Source: Blattabacterium cuenoti
GTDB taxonomy: Bacteria; Bacteroidota; Bacteroidia; Flavobacteriales; Blattabacteriaceae
NCBI RefSeq assembly: GCF_014252075.1
Contig: NZ_CP059209.1
Span: 291,001-355,000 of the forward strand
Direction of reading: 5' to 3'
Length of the DNA stretch: 64,000 nt
The notes under the pieces are model-generated. The model was not told the origin of the DNA, made no database searches, and saw only the letters and a list, made by a program, of their open reading frames with translations. A program made the position numbers and the translations under genes. The first letter of the stretch is position 1. Each line of letters opens with the position of its first letter. Below are positions 18,762 to 28,210 of the stretch, piece by piece.

Positions 18762-20024
18762 CTATTTTTTGAATTTCATATTAAAAATTTCCTTTATGAC
18801 AGGTAAATAATCCAACTTTTCCCATGTGAAAAGTTCTACTTCTTGTTTTTTTGGATTTCCTTCTATATCCAAAAAAGACTTATATACTTTTCTTGGAGTT
18901 TTTCCCATATGTCCATACACAGATGTTTCTTCATACATTGGTTGACGTAATTTTAATCTTTTTTCTATAGCATAAGGACGTAAATCAAAAATTTGATTTA
19001 TATTCGACGCAATCTTTTCATTATCTATCTTTGATTTGCCATAGGTATTGACAAAAATACCAATCGGTTCTGAAATTCCTGCTGCATAGGAAATTTGTAT
19101 CAGTAATTCATCTGAAATTCCTGCTGCAACAAGGTTTTTCGCTATATGTCTAGCCGCATAAGCGCCAGATCTATCCATTTTAGATGGATCCTTTCCAGAA
19201 AAAGCTCCTCCTCCATGAGATCCTCTTCCTCCATAAGTATCCACGATAATCTTTCTTCCAGTCAGTCCAGTATCTCCATGAGGGCCTCCAATGACAAATT
19301 TTCCTGTAGAATTAATGTAATATTTTGTTTTATCTGTAAATAATTTTTTTACATTTTTTGATCGTATATTATTCTTTACTCTTGGAATCAGAATGTTTAT
19401 AACATCCTGAACAATACGTTTATGCATTCTTTTTTTAGTATCAAATTCATCATGCTGAGTTGAAATCACTATAGAGTGAATATGCACCGGAGCATTTGTA
19501 TTCGAATATTCCAAAGTAACTTGAGATTTTGCATCTGGACGTAAGTAAGTCATTTTTTCTCCTTCATTTCGAATTGATGAAAGTTCCCTTAATATATGAT
19601 GTGAGATCTCTAATGTTAAAGGCATATAATTTTCAGTCTCTTTAACAGCGTAACCAAACACGATTCCTTGATCTCCAGATCCTTGATCTTCTTTTTTGGA
19701 TCTATTAATCCCCTCTAATAGATCCAAAGACTGTTCTTGAATAGAAGAAATAATTCCACAAGAATCTGCATTGAATCTATATTCATTTTTTGTATATCCT
19801 ATTTTTCTAAGTATATCACGAGCTATTTTTTGAACATTAACCCAACTTTTAGAATTGACTTCTCCAGCTAATATAATTTGTCCAGTGGTCACTAAAGTTT
19901 CTATAGCTACTTTTGCATCTGGGTCAGACGCTATAAAATGATCTAATATAGAGTCCGATATTTGGTCTGAAATTTTATCAGGGTGACCTTCTGAAACAGA
20001 TTCGCTGGTAAATAAATAAGCCAT
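18762..20024 (-). CDS. metK: S-adenosylmethionine synthetase
   Basis: Makes SAM from methionine and ATP. The 420-residue product has the N-terminal FTSESVSEGHPDKISDQISD with the ATP-binding His. It also has GDQGIVFGYAV, the P-loop-like GPHGDTGLTGRKI and GGGAFSGKDPSKMDRSGAY. These are all MetK signatures, and length is normal for the phylum. It follows the DAHP synthase gene after a 36-base gap, too short to hold a SAM riboswitch, and none is seen. Confidence 0.96.
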   Translation of the reverse strand: MAYLFTSESVSEGHPDKISDQISDSILDHFIASDPDAKVAIETLVTTGQIILAGEVNSKSWVNVQKIARDILRKIGYTKNEYRFNADSCGIISSIQEQSLDLLEGINRSKKEDQGSGDQGIVFGYAVKETENYMPLTLEISHHILRELSSIRNEGEKMTYLRPDAKSQVTLEYSNTNAPVHIHSIVISTQHDEFDTKKRMHKRIVQDVINILIPRVKNNIRSKNVKKLFTDKTKYYINSTGKFVIGGPHGDTGLTGRKIIVDTYGGRGSHGGGAFSGKDPSKMDRSGAYAARHIAKNLVAAGISDELLIQISYAAGISEPIGIFVNTYGKSKIDNEKIASNINQIFDLRPYAIEKRLKLRQPMYEETSVYGHMGKTPRKVYKSFLDIEGNPKKQEVELFTWEKLDYLPVIKEIFNMKFKK

Positions 20025-20060
20025 TTTTTTAGGACTGAGCTATTTAAGTTCTATAAATAA

Positions 20061-21137
20061 TTACCTGATTTGATTTTGAATTTTAATAGATTCCTGGTGC
20101 AAAAGTTTAAAAAATCCTTCAAGGAATTCTTCAGAAATTCCTAAACTTCTACCTAAGTGAATAGATTTTTCCATAATTTTTTTCCATCTTTCAGGTTGAA
20201 ATATAGCTACATCTGAAGATTTTTTTAAAACTCCTAATTTCTTTGAAATGTTCATTCTTTCTGCTAAAAGCGCGATAATATTTTCATCTAGTTCATCAAT
20301 GAAAATTCTAAAAGAATCTAAATCTCTTTTACTTTTTTGATCACATTTTTTGAGATCTGTTAATTTTTTTAATATTTTCAAAAGATTTTCAGGAGTAATT
20401 TGTTGTTGAGCGTCACTCCAAGCATGATCAGGATCACAATGACTTTCTATCATTAATCCTTCATATTGAAAATGATAAGCTTTTTTTGCTATATCAAAAA
20501 TTCCTTCTTTATTTCCGCAAATATGTGAAGGATCACATATAATGGGTATTCTAGGAAGAATCCTCCTAAAATTTAACAAAAAATTCCAATTAGGTTGATT
20601 ACGATATTTAGAGTTTTTGTAGGTATAGAAACCACGGTGTATCACTCCCAATTTTCTAATTCCTTTACTAAACAAACGTTCCAAAGCTCCTATCCATAAT
20701 TCTATATCAGGATGAATTGGATTTTTAACCAAAATAATTTTATTATTTTCTCCTTCCAGAGCTTCCGCTATTTCTTGAATAGTGAAAGGACTAGCTGTAC
20801 TTCTAGCACCTATCCAAAGAACATCTATTTCAAAAGAAATAGCTAGTTTAACGTGTTCTGCATTAGCTATTTCTGTGGATACCATGAATCCAGTATTTTT
20901 TTTAACTTTACGAAGCCATTCAAGTCCTTTTTTTCCAATACCTTCAAAATTATTTGGTTTTGTCCTAGGTTTCCATATTCCTGCCCGAAATACTTGAACA
21001 TAGGAAGGATTTAACCGATTGGCTGTTTCTAATATTTGTTGTTCACTTTCTGCACTACAAGGACCAGAGATAATTAAAGGTTTATTTAATTTATCAATCC
21101 AGGATCTGTCTATACTATTATTCAGTTTTTCCATCAC
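20061..21137 (-). CDS. Bifunctional DAHP synthase / chorismate mutase
   Basis: Fusion enzyme catalysing the first step of the shikimate pathway (PEP plus erythrose 4-phosphate to DAHP) and the conversion of chorismate to prephenate. Residues about 15-260 form the KDO8P-synthase-like (type Ib) DAHP synthase with SGPCSAESEQQI, RAGIWKPRTKPNNFEG and CDPSHICGNKEG. Residues about 265-358 form an AroQ-type chorismate mutase beginning near DSFRIFIDELDENIIALLAERM. This fusion is normal in Bacteroidetes. Two consecutive ATGs (21137, 21134) could start it. It is the fourth gene of the pheA operon, so both ends of aromatic biosynthesis are made together. Mutase domains of such fusions often provide allosteric control. 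Confidence 0.9.
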   Translation of the reverse strand: MMEKLNNSIDRSWIDKLNKPLIISGPCSAESEQQILETANRLNPSYVQVFRAGIWKPRTKPNNFEGIGKKGLEWLRKVKKNTGFMVSTEIANAEHVKLAISFEIDVLWIGARSTASPFTIQEIAEALEGENNKIILVKNPIHPDIELWIGALERLFSKGIRKLGVIHRGFYTYKNSKYRNQPNWNFLLNFRRILPRIPIICDPSHICGNKEGIFDIAKKAYHFQYEGLMIESHCDPDHAWSDAQQQITPENLLKILKKLTDLKKCDQKSKRDLDSFRIFIDELDENIIALLAERMNISKKLGVLKKSSDVAIFQPERWKKIMEKSIHLGRSLGISEEFLEGFFKLLHQESIKIQNQIR

Positions 21138-21149
21138 AACACATTTAAT

Positions 21150-21998
21150 TTACACATATTTTTTATCTTTTATATTATTCGCCTTTTTCATATATTGATC
21201 TATTTTATGAAATTTTTTATTTATTAAATAATTACGAAATATTTCTAAATGATCAATGTAAAAATCTATAGCTTTAATCAAATTCTCTCTATTAGAAATA
21301 AAAATAGGTAACCACGTTTCAGGCTTACTTTTCGCTAACCGAGTGGTTGAATCTAATCCACTTCCCATCATATTATTAAAAATTTTTTCTTCATTCTTAA
21401 ATTTTTTTAAAACTGTACTAGCTAAAGAAAAGGATATTACATGAGGTAAATGAGATATATAAGCAATATATAAATCATGTTCTTTAGAGGTAATATAAAT
21501 CATACGCATTTTCATAAGAGAATAGATCTTTTTTGCAATAAACATTGCATCTGGATCGCTCAGTTCAGAGTCACAAATAATGCAATTTTTTTGATAAAAA
21601 AGATCATAATGAGCTGAAATTGGTCCAGAATTTTCAATTCCTGCAATAGGATGCGTAGCTACAAAACGACTTCTTTTTGGATGAGAAAAAACTCGATTAC
21701 AAATATCATATTTAGTAGATCCAGTATCTAAAATTACTGTATCTGCATTAATTTTATTAAGGATACTTGGAAGAATTTTTTCTATTCCATCCACTGGGAT
21801 AGATAAAATAATTACTGAAGATTGCATAATGAGATCCTGCAAAGGAATTATTTCGTCTACAATTCCAAGTTTTACAGCATGTAAAGCATTTTCCTCATTC
21901 GAGTCTGTTCCTATAAATTTATCTCCAAAATTTGATTTTCGTAATCCTAAACCAATGGATCCACCAATTAACCCTAATCCTATAATTCCAATATTCAT
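21150..21998 (-). CDS. tyrA: Prephenate dehydrogenase
   Basis: Oxidative decarboxylation of prephenate to 4-hydroxyphenylpyruvate for tyrosine. The 282-residue product has the Rossmann motif MNIGIIGLGLIGGSIGLGL at the very N-terminus, ATHPIAGIENSGP, and the catalytic region YISHLPHVISFSLA. No C-terminal ACT domain is seen at this length. Its start overlaps the preceding aminotransferase stop by four bases (ATGA). Confidence 0.93.
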   Translation of the reverse strand: MNIGIIGLGLIGGSIGLGLRKSNFGDKFIGTDSNEENALHAVKLGIVDEIIPLQDLIMQSSVIILSIPVDGIEKILPSILNKINADTVILDTGSTKYDICNRVFSHPKRSRFVATHPIAGIENSGPISAHYDLFYQKNCIICDSELSDPDAMFIAKKIYSLMKMRMIYITSKEHDLYIAYISHLPHVISFSLASTVLKKFKNEEKIFNNMMGSGLDSTTRLAKSKPETWLPIFISNRENLIKAIDFYIDHLEIFRNYLINKKFHKIDQYMKKANNIKDKKYV

Positions 21999-23149
21999 GA
22001 AAAAATTCTATTTTTTGCTTGTTCCAAAATTTTTACTGGACAACACATAGAAAACCTTACATATCCTTTCCCATTATTTCCAAACACTCTACCAGGTGTA
22101 ATAAATATGTGATGATTTCTAAGAAATTCGTCAGACCATATACGATCATTTTTTTCTGGACCGGTTATTCTTGCCCAAACAAATATTCCGGAACTTTTTT
22201 TCTGATATTCTAAATTTAGATAATCACATATTTCCCATATTATTCTTCTGCGTTGAAGATATTCTTTATTAAGTTTTTCAAACCATTTTGAATCATGATT
22301 CATAGCTTCTATAGCCCCAATTTGAATGGGATAATACATACCAGAATCCATTTGACTTTTTACTTTTAGTATATTCTTAATAAATTCTTTTTTTCCTATT
22401 ATCATTCCAACACGCCATCCTGGCATATTGTAACTTTTACTTAATGAATTTAATTCCAAGGATATATCTTTGGCTCCTTTGACATTAAAGATACTTAAAG
22501 GACGTTCACAATTCAATATAAAGCTATAAGGGTTATCATGAACGAGTAAAATGCGGTTTCTTTTCGCAAAAAGAACAATTTTTTCTAACTTATCAAAAGT
22601 AATTGTTGCCCCCGTAGGCATGTGAGGATAATTTATCCACATAATTTTTACCTTAGTGTGATTGTTATTTTCTAACAAGTTAATATCAGGAGTCCAATTT
22701 CTATCCTCATAAAGATTATAATAAATAATTTCTGCTTCCAAAAGCCTTGATATAGACGAATAAGTAGGATATCCAGGATTTGGAATTAATACCTGATCCC
22801 CTTTGTCTAAATAAGACATACTTATATGCATAATTCCTTCCTTAGAACCCATTAATGGCAAAATCTCATTTTTAGGATCTACATTTACTTGATATGTTTT
22901 TTCATACCAATTCGAAATGGAATTACGTAATTCTTCTATTCCAATATAACTTTGATAAGTATTCGAATGCTTGAGTTCCGACGCTTTTTTCATTTTATCT
23001 ATAACCCCTTTTGGAGGAAGTAGATCAGGATTTCCAATTCCCAAATTAATGATTTTGATTCCATTTTTTTCAAAATGATTAATTTCCTTCATTTTTTCGG
23101 AAAAAAAGTATTCCGATACTTGATTCATTTTTTTTGATGCTACAATCAT
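21995..23149 (-). CDS. Class I aminotransferase, probably aromatic amino acid specific by context
   Basis: PLP-dependent aminotransferase of 384 residues. Family motifs are NLGIGNPDLLPP, NPGYPTYSS, INYPHMPTGATIT, and the PLP lysine in LNSLSKSYNMPGWRVGMIIG. The gene sits between pheA and tyrA, sharing one base with the former and four with the latter, which points to transamination of phenylpyruvate and 4-hydroxyphenylpyruvate. Similar proteins are annotated as LL-diaminopimelate aminotransferase or aspartate aminotransferase, so a role in lysine synthesis is a real alternative. The family is certain; the specificity is inferred from position. Confidence 0.8.
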   Translation of the reverse strand: MIVASKKMNQVSEYFFSEKMKEINHFEKNGIKIINLGIGNPDLLPPKGVIDKMKKASELKHSNTYQSYIGIEELRNSISNWYEKTYQVNVDPKNEILPLMGSKEGIMHISMSYLDKGDQVLIPNPGYPTYSSISRLLEAEIIYYNLYEDRNWTPDINLLENNNHTKVKIMWINYPHMPTGATITFDKLEKIVLFAKRNRILLVHDNPYSFILNCERPLSIFNVKGAKDISLELNSLSKSYNMPGWRVGMIIGKKEFIKNILKVKSQMDSGMYYPIQIGAIEAMNHDSKWFEKLNKEYLQRRRIIWEICDYLNLEYQKKSSGIFVWARITGPEKNDRIWSDEFLRNHHIFITPGRVFGNNGKGYVRFSMCCPVKILEQAKNRIFS

Positions 23150-23985
23150 TAGGATCTAATTCTACCATTTTTATATTCTCCCATAATAGACAATTTATGA
23201 AGACAGGGAATTTTTAGGATGCTTTTTTTCATTTTTTCATAATCTTTTATATTATTGAATATAATATCCACATAAAAGGAATACTCCCAAGGTCTTTGTA
23301 TTATAGGAATAGATTGTATTTTAGTCATATTGATTCCAATACCGGATATCATACTCAAAATCTGAGATAAACTTCCAGTAGTATGCAATATTTTGAATAT
23401 TAGTGAAGCTTTATTAAAGGAATCATTTTCTTGTTTACAACAATTTTTAATGATAAAAAATCTAGTAAAATTACTTGTAATAGTTTGTATATTCCTGGAA
23501 ATAATTTCTAACCCATATTCTTTAGCTGCATTCTCAGACGCTATGGCTGCTAAACCTTTTTTTTTGCATATAGAAATATATTTAGCGGCAGCAGCTGTAT
23601 CTGAGTATTCGGATATTTTGATATAAGGATGTGCATCGATAAATAATTCACATTGCAAAATAGCCATAGGATGAGAATAAATTTCTTTAATATCTTCTAT
23701 ATTTTGCCCTGGATAAGCCATTAAATGATGTTGTATGGGCATATACACCTCTCCTACTATTTTCAAATTATATTCAGACAAAAGACTGTAATTAGTCAAT
23801 ATTGTCCCCGCTATGGTATTTTCTATAGCCATAACTCCAATATCTACATTGGATTTAGCAACGGAAATAGCTAGTTCCCTGAAAGAAGAACATTCCATCA
23901 ACTTGTAATTAGATCCTTCAAAATATCTGGAAACGGCAGCATGATGAAAACACCCTTTAACCCCTTGTATAGCTATTTTTTTCAT
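23149..23985 (-). CDS. pheA: Prephenate dehydratase with C-terminal ACT domain
   Basis: Converts prephenate to phenylpyruvate, committing flux to phenylalanine. The 278-residue monofunctional protein has GVKGCFHHAAVSRYF at the N-terminus, AIENTIAGTILTNYSLL, and the catalytic TSNFTRFFII near residue 175. An ACT domain covers about 190-275 (LHTTGSLSQILSMISGIGIN). The classical phenylalanine-binding ESRP motif reads IQSIP here, so feedback control may differ from the E. coli type; the phylum often lacks a strict ESRP. It is the first gene of the aromatic operon and is preceded by a good promoter. Confidence 0.92.
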   Translation of the reverse strand: MKKIAIQGVKGCFHHAAVSRYFEGSNYKLMECSSFRELAISVAKSNVDIGVMAIENTIAGTILTNYSLLSEYNLKIVGEVYMPIQHHLMAYPGQNIEDIKEIYSHPMAILQCELFIDAHPYIKISEYSDTAAAAKYISICKKKGLAAIASENAAKEYGLEIISRNIQTITSNFTRFFIIKNCCKQENDSFNKASLIFKILHTTGSLSQILSMISGIGINMTKIQSIPIIQRPWEYSFYVDIIFNNIKDYEKMKKSILKIPCLHKLSIMGEYKNGRIRS

Positions 23986-24057
23986 GAAACTAAAGAAAGA
24001 TTGAATTACTTGGAAAACCCGAAAGTTTCATTATCAATCAAGCGGAAAAATTTGAAA

Positions 24058-24088
24058 CAAATATAATAAATTATTTGATTTAATGCAA
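24058..24088 (-). promoter_or_regulatory. Bacteroidetes-type promoter for the pheA operon
   Basis: On the minus strand, TTG (24088-24086), a 20-base spacer and TATATTTG (24065-24058) match the TTG-N17-23-TAnnTTTG consensus. The start codon of pheA is about 70 bases downstream. Confidence 0.55.
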
Positions 24089-24171
24089 TTTATTCTTTGA
24101 TCTTTCAGAATTAACAAAAAAAAGATTAAAACGGTTAACTTTATATTTTCGTGTTCTACTATTTTATTTTT

Positions 24172-25503
24172 ATGCCAAAAAAAAAATCTTCTACAGGATG
24201 GAGGAATGAAAACAAGCACCCTTCCCTTTCTGAAGTTTTTTCTTCCGTTTCTGTTCCTAAAAAAAAAGGAATGTGGAGAAAACTTTTTGCTTTTACTGGT
24301 CCAGGACTATTGATCGCTGTCGGGTATATGGACCCCGGAAATTGGGCAACAGATATTGCTGGAGGGGCGAAATTTGGTTATATGCTTTTATCAGTTATTT
24401 TTATATCCAATTTTTTAGCCATTATTTTGCAACATTTGGCTTTAAAATTAGGAATTGTTTGTGAGAGAGATTTGGCACAAGCTTGTAGGGATCATTATCC
24501 ACCCTTTATTAGTTTTATATTATGGATTTTATGTGAAATAGCCATTTCTGCTTGTGATTTAGCAGAAATAATTGGTTCTGTGTTAGCCTTAAAACTACTT
24601 TTTGGAATTCCCATAACATGGGGAGTATTGATTACAGCTATCGATATTTTAATCATTTTGTTTTTTCAATATAAAGGGTTTAGATATATTGAAAGCGTGG
24701 TTGCAGCCTTAATATTTACAATTTTAGTTTGTTTTAGTTTTGAAATTATTAGCTCAAAACCGGAAATTTTTTCCATATTAAAAGGCATTATTCCTAATCC
24801 AGAAATAATAAAAAACTCACAATCTTTTTATATATCTATCGGAATATTAGGAGCTACCGTAATGCCACACAATCTTTATCTACACTCAAGTATCATACAA
24901 ACTAGAGATTATCCACGTACTATTGAAGGGAAAAAAATGGCTATAAAATATGCAACCATAGATAGTACCTTATCTTTATCTCTAGCTTTTTTTATCAATG
25001 CGGCTATACTAATTATATCTGCAGCCACTTTTCACAAAGATGGATATACAGAAGTTGCAGATATTATGCATGCACACAAACTTTTAACTCCTATACTCGG
25101 ATCTAGCCTTGCTGGAGTTTTTTTTGCATTAGCTTTACTGGCATCAGGACAGAATTCCACACTAACTGGAACTTTAGCTGGACAAATAGTCATGGAAGGA
25201 TTTCTGAATATCAGATTAAAACCTTGGATCAGAAGATTAATCACAAGACTGATAGCTATTGTTCCAGCTATGATCGCTTCTATTGTTTATGGAGAAAAAG
25301 GAACAGGTGAATTATTAATAATTAGTCAAATAATTTTATCAGTACAATTAAGTTTCGCTATTGTTCCATTAGTTTCTTTCACAGGAGATTCTAAAAAAAT
25401 GGGCCCATTTGTCAATGGACCAATTTTAAAAATATCAGCTTGGTTGATTACTGTCATAGTGATATTCCTAAATTTATTTTTATTATATGATATTTTCCTT
25501 TAG
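24172..25503 (+). CDS. mntH: Nramp-family divalent metal (manganese/iron) transporter
   Basis: Proton-coupled importer of Mn2+/Fe2+ in the inner membrane. It has 443 residues from ATG 24172; a GTG at 24151 would add 7 residues with no family similarity. The metal-binding motifs are present: GYMDPGNWATDIAGG in TM1 (the DPGN signature) and ATVMPHNLYLHSS in TM6 (MPH). Hydrophobic segments consistent with 11 helices are visible. It is divergent from pheA and convergent with rplI, six bases apart. Supplying manganese or iron would support ribonucleotide reductase and other metalloenzymes. Confidence 0.92.
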   Translation: MPKKKSSTGWRNENKHPSLSEVFSSVSVPKKKGMWRKLFAFTGPGLLIAVGYMDPGNWATDIAGGAKFGYMLLSVIFISNFLAIILQHLALKLGIVCERDLAQACRDHYPPFISFILWILCEIAISACDLAEIIGSVLALKLLFGIPITWGVLITAIDILIILFFQYKGFRYIESVVAALIFTILVCFSFEIISSKPEIFSILKGIIPNPEIIKNSQSFYISIGILGATVMPHNLYLHSSIIQTRDYPRTIEGKKMAIKYATIDSTLSLSLAFFINAAILIISAATFHKDGYTEVADIMHAHKLLTPILGSSLAGVFFALALLASGQNSTLTGTLAGQIVMEGFLNIRLKPWIRRLITRLIAIVPAMIASIVYGEKGTGELLIISQIILSVQLSFAIVPLVSFTGDSKKMGPFVNGPILKISAWLITVIVIFLNLFLLYDIFL

Positions 25504-25509
25504 TTTTAG

Positions 25510-25959
25510 TTAAGATGCTAATACTTCAAAATTTAACGTAAACTCGCGTTGTTGATGCAATCGTATATTTGCCTGATGTTTTCCTATTGTTTTAATGACT
25601 TTATTTCCAGGAATTCTAATAAATTTTTTATCTATTGAAATTCCTTCTTTATTCAAAATTTTCATGAGTTCTTGATTATTAATAGAACCGAAAAGTTTTC
25701 CTCCTTTTCCCACTTTAGCTGGGATTTTAATAGTTAATTTTCTTAACTTATTTTCTATTTGTTTTGACTTTTCAATTAGAAAATTTTCTTTTTTGGAGCG
25801 TTGCTTCAATATTTCACGAGTATTTTTTATTATTCCAGGTAATGCTAAAACCGCATACCCCTTAGGAATTAAATAATTTCTAGCATAACCAGGTTTAACA
25901 TCTAATTCATCATATTGAAACCCCAAATTTTCTACATCTTTTTTTAAAAGAATTTTCAT
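25510..25959 (-). CDS. rplI: 50S ribosomal protein L9
   Basis: Binds 23S rRNA near L1. The 149-residue product begins MKILLKKDVENLGFQYDELDVKPGYARNY, with the N-terminal L9 signature (GxxxDxxxVKPGYARNYLIPKG). A basic linker helix follows, then a C-terminal domain with GKGGKLFGSINNQEL. It is the third gene of the rpsF-rpsR-rplI group, the usual Bacteroidetes order. Confidence 0.96.
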   Translation of the reverse strand: MKILLKKDVENLGFQYDELDVKPGYARNYLIPKGYAVLALPGIIKNTREILKQRSKKENFLIEKSKQIENKLRKLTIKIPAKVGKGGKLFGSINNQELMKILNKEGISIDKKFIRIPGNKVIKTIGKHQANIRLHQQREFTLNFEVLAS

Positions 25960-25968
25960 TTTTTTATC

Positions 25969-26268
25969 TTATCTTAAATCATCTGTAACAAAAGGCAAAA
26001 GTCCAATTTGCCTACATCTCTTGATAGCCGCATTTAATTTGTTTTGATTTTTTTGTAATGTCCCTGTAATACGACGTGGCAATATTTTCCCTTGTGCATT
26101 CAGGAATTTAATTAAAAATGTAGGATCCTTATAATCTATATATTTAATATTTCTTTGTTTAAAATAACAATATTTTTTTTCTACTTTTGTTTCTATTTTA
26201 ATAGGAGATAAGTATCTTAAATCACTATCTTGTTGTTTTGTATTTTGATGTGTTTCCTCTAATATCAT
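25969..26268 (-). CDS. rpsR: 30S ribosomal protein S18
   Basis: Small-subunit protein that pairs with S6 on the platform. The 99-residue product has the conserved KYCYFKQRNIKYIDYKDP and GKILPRRITGT followed by a basic C-terminal region (LNAAIKRCRQIGLLPF). The N-terminal 20 residues are an extension typical of the phylum. It starts inside the rpsF stop (ATGA overlap), indicating translational coupling. Confidence 0.96.
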   Translation of the reverse strand: MILEETHQNTKQQDSDLRYLSPIKIETKVEKKYCYFKQRNIKYIDYKDPTFLIKFLNAQGKILPRRITGTLQKNQNKLNAAIKRCRQIGLLPFVTDDLR

Positions 26269-26615
26269 AATTCTTCATCTTTTTTTAATAATTTTTTTCT
26301 TCTTCTTTCTCCATATTCTACTCCATATTTATTTAATTTGACAGTTAAAAAACGTAAAATACGTTCATCTTGTCTTAATTTTAATTCTAAATCAGAGATT
26401 AAATTGGGGATCAACAAAAATTCAAATAAATGATAACAACCACTTTGTTTTTTTTGAATAGAATAAGCTAGTTTTTTTAATCCCCAATGTTCCTGATAAA
26501 GGATTTTTCCTTTTTTTTGGATTAGATAATTTTCATATTCTTTTGCTGTTTCTTTTGCTTGATCATCAGATAATATAGGAGTGATTATCATGATGTTTTC
26601 ATAATGTTTAAGCAT
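26265..26615 (-). CDS. rpsF: 30S ribosomal protein S6
   Basis: Small-subunit protein partnering with S18. The 116-residue product begins MLKHYENIMIITPILSDDQA and has the LAYSIQKKQSGCYHLFEF and ERILRFLTVKL segments of S6. It is the first gene of the S6-S18-L9 group and follows gltX after a hairpin-containing gap of about 67 bases. Confidence 0.95.
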   Translation of the reverse strand: MLKHYENIMIITPILSDDQAKETAKEYENYLIQKKGKILYQEHWGLKKLAYSIQKKQSGCYHLFEFLLIPNLISDLELKLRQDERILRFLTVKLNKYGVEYGERRRKKLLKKDEEL

Positions 26616-26658
26616 TGAATTTTTTTTACTTTTTACTAAAATGTAAATCTATATTTTT

Positions 26659-26681
26659 ATGTTCTTTTTTCAAAAGAACAT
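26659..26681. terminator. 10-bp inverted repeat between gltX and rpsF
   Basis: ATGTTCTTTT (26659-26668) pairs perfectly with AAAAGAACAT (26672-26681) across a 3-base loop. It begins two bases after the gltX stop on the minus strand. It is not followed by a U-run on that strand, so it may be an RNA-end or processing hairpin rather than a strong terminator. Confidence 0.4.
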
Positions 26682-26682
26682 T

Positions 26683-28191
26683 CTATATTTTTTCTTTGAT
26701 TTTATTTATCAATTTTTCTACGCGTTGTATGCTTTCTTCTTTTCCTAGCATTTCTAAAATCATGAAAATATCAATTCCTTTTAGAACCCCGACTAAAGCC
26801 AAGCGGAATAATTGCATGATTTTATGTCTATTTTTTCGATCCTCTTGAAACAAGTTTCTCAAATTGAGAGACGTAAATTGACTTGTATGAGATAACAATA
26901 TTTTTGCATTTTCTAATTGATCGATAGATTTTTGATGACAAATTTTATTGAAAAAATTAGATTCATAAGAATTAGGAGAAATAAAAAAATAAAAAGAATG
27001 TTCCCATATTTCATGAACGAAATATATTCTATCAATCGTTATATGAATAATTTTCCACAAATAATCTTTTTTACAGAAGATCGAAACTTTTTTAAGTTTT
27101 TCGCAAAGAAATGAAAATATTTCTTTTTTATTTTTATTCAAATATTTTTTATTGAACCAATTAGCTTTTTTTAGATCAAAAAAAACACCAGATTTATTTA
27201 TTTTTTCCAGAGAAAAAAAATTTATTAATTCTTGTAAAGAAAAAATTTCCCTTTTGATTCCAGGATTCCATCCTAATAAAGCTAACATATTCACGAATGA
27301 TTCCGGAAAATAACCTAACTCCCTATATCCTGGAATGATGATTTGAGTCTCTGGAACTTTCCATTGAATAGGAAATATAGGATAATCTAAGCTATCTGCA
27401 TTTCTTTTGCTTATTTTACCCTTTCCATCCTTTCTTAAAATTAAAGGTAAATGTGCAAAATGAGGTGGGATCCACCCAAAAGACCTATACAATAATATAT
27501 GCAAAGACATAGATGAAAGCCATTCTTCTCCTCTTAAAACATGAGTGATTTTCATAAGATGATCGTCTATTGTATTAGCTAAATGATAAGTAGCCACTCC
27601 ATCTGATTTTAACAAAATCTTATCGTCTAAATGATCTGTATCTACTATTATATTTCCACGTATGAGATCATACATATTCAATTTTTCTCCAGGTTGTGTT
27701 TTGAATCGAATCACATAGGAAGAACAAGATTGTAATTTTGCATGTAATTGTTTTTTCGTCATAGTTAAAGAATTATCCATATCCATTCGAATTCTATAAT
27801 TATAAGAAAAAGTTAATCCACGATCGTTATATTCCTTCCTTTTTTGATCAATATCTGTATCAAAAGCATAATAAGCATATCCTTTTTCTAACAATTGATT
27901 TATATAATAACGATAAATATTCAATCTTTCAGATTGATAATAAGGGTAATAAGGGCCACCATAACCTACTCCTTCATCAGGTTCTATATGACACCATTTT
28001 AAAGTTTCAAGAATATACGATTCAGAATTAGAAACAAATCTTTTTCGATCAGTATCTTCTATTCTAAGAATAAATGTTCCTCCATGTTTTTTAGCAAAAA
28101 GATAATTATATAATGCAGTTCTGATTCCACCTAAATGAAGTGGTCCTGTAGGACTAGGAGCAAAACGAACTCTTACAAAATTTTGTAACAT
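26683..28191 (-). CDS. gltX: Glutamyl-tRNA synthetase
   Basis: Class Ic synthetase that charges tRNA-Glu. The 502-residue product has the HIGH-type motif in RFAPSPTGPLHLGGIRTALYN at the N-terminus and the KMSKS-type loop as KGKISKRNADSLDY near residue 260. The zinc site of some GltX enzymes is not evident. The C-terminal anticodon-binding helical domain is present. It follows mnmE on the same strand after 19 bases. Confidence 0.93.
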   Translation of the reverse strand: MLQNFVRVRFAPSPTGPLHLGGIRTALYNYLFAKKHGGTFILRIEDTDRKRFVSNSESYILETLKWCHIEPDEGVGYGGPYYPYYQSERLNIYRYYINQLLEKGYAYYAFDTDIDQKRKEYNDRGLTFSYNYRIRMDMDNSLTMTKKQLHAKLQSCSSYVIRFKTQPGEKLNMYDLIRGNIIVDTDHLDDKILLKSDGVATYHLANTIDDHLMKITHVLRGEEWLSSMSLHILLYRSFGWIPPHFAHLPLILRKDGKGKISKRNADSLDYPIFPIQWKVPETQIIIPGYRELGYFPESFVNMLALLGWNPGIKREIFSLQELINFFSLEKINKSGVFFDLKKANWFNKKYLNKNKKEIFSFLCEKLKKVSIFCKKDYLWKIIHITIDRIYFVHEIWEHSFYFFISPNSYESNFFNKICHQKSIDQLENAKILLSHTSQFTSLNLRNLFQEDRKNRHKIMQLFRLALVGVLKGIDIFMILEMLGKEESIQRVEKLINKIKEKI

Positions 28192-28210
28192 AATAAATAA
28201 TTAATGAATC

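Noticed and set aside
20025..20060. Possible SAM riboswitch before metK
   Set aside because: The gap is only 36 bases and shows no candidate stems; far too short for known SAM aptamers.
21995..23149. Assigning this aminotransferase firmly as LL-diaminopimelate aminotransferase
   Set aside because: The sequence is a general class I enzyme and its position between pheA and tyrA favours aromatic transamination; specificity cannot be read from motifs alone.
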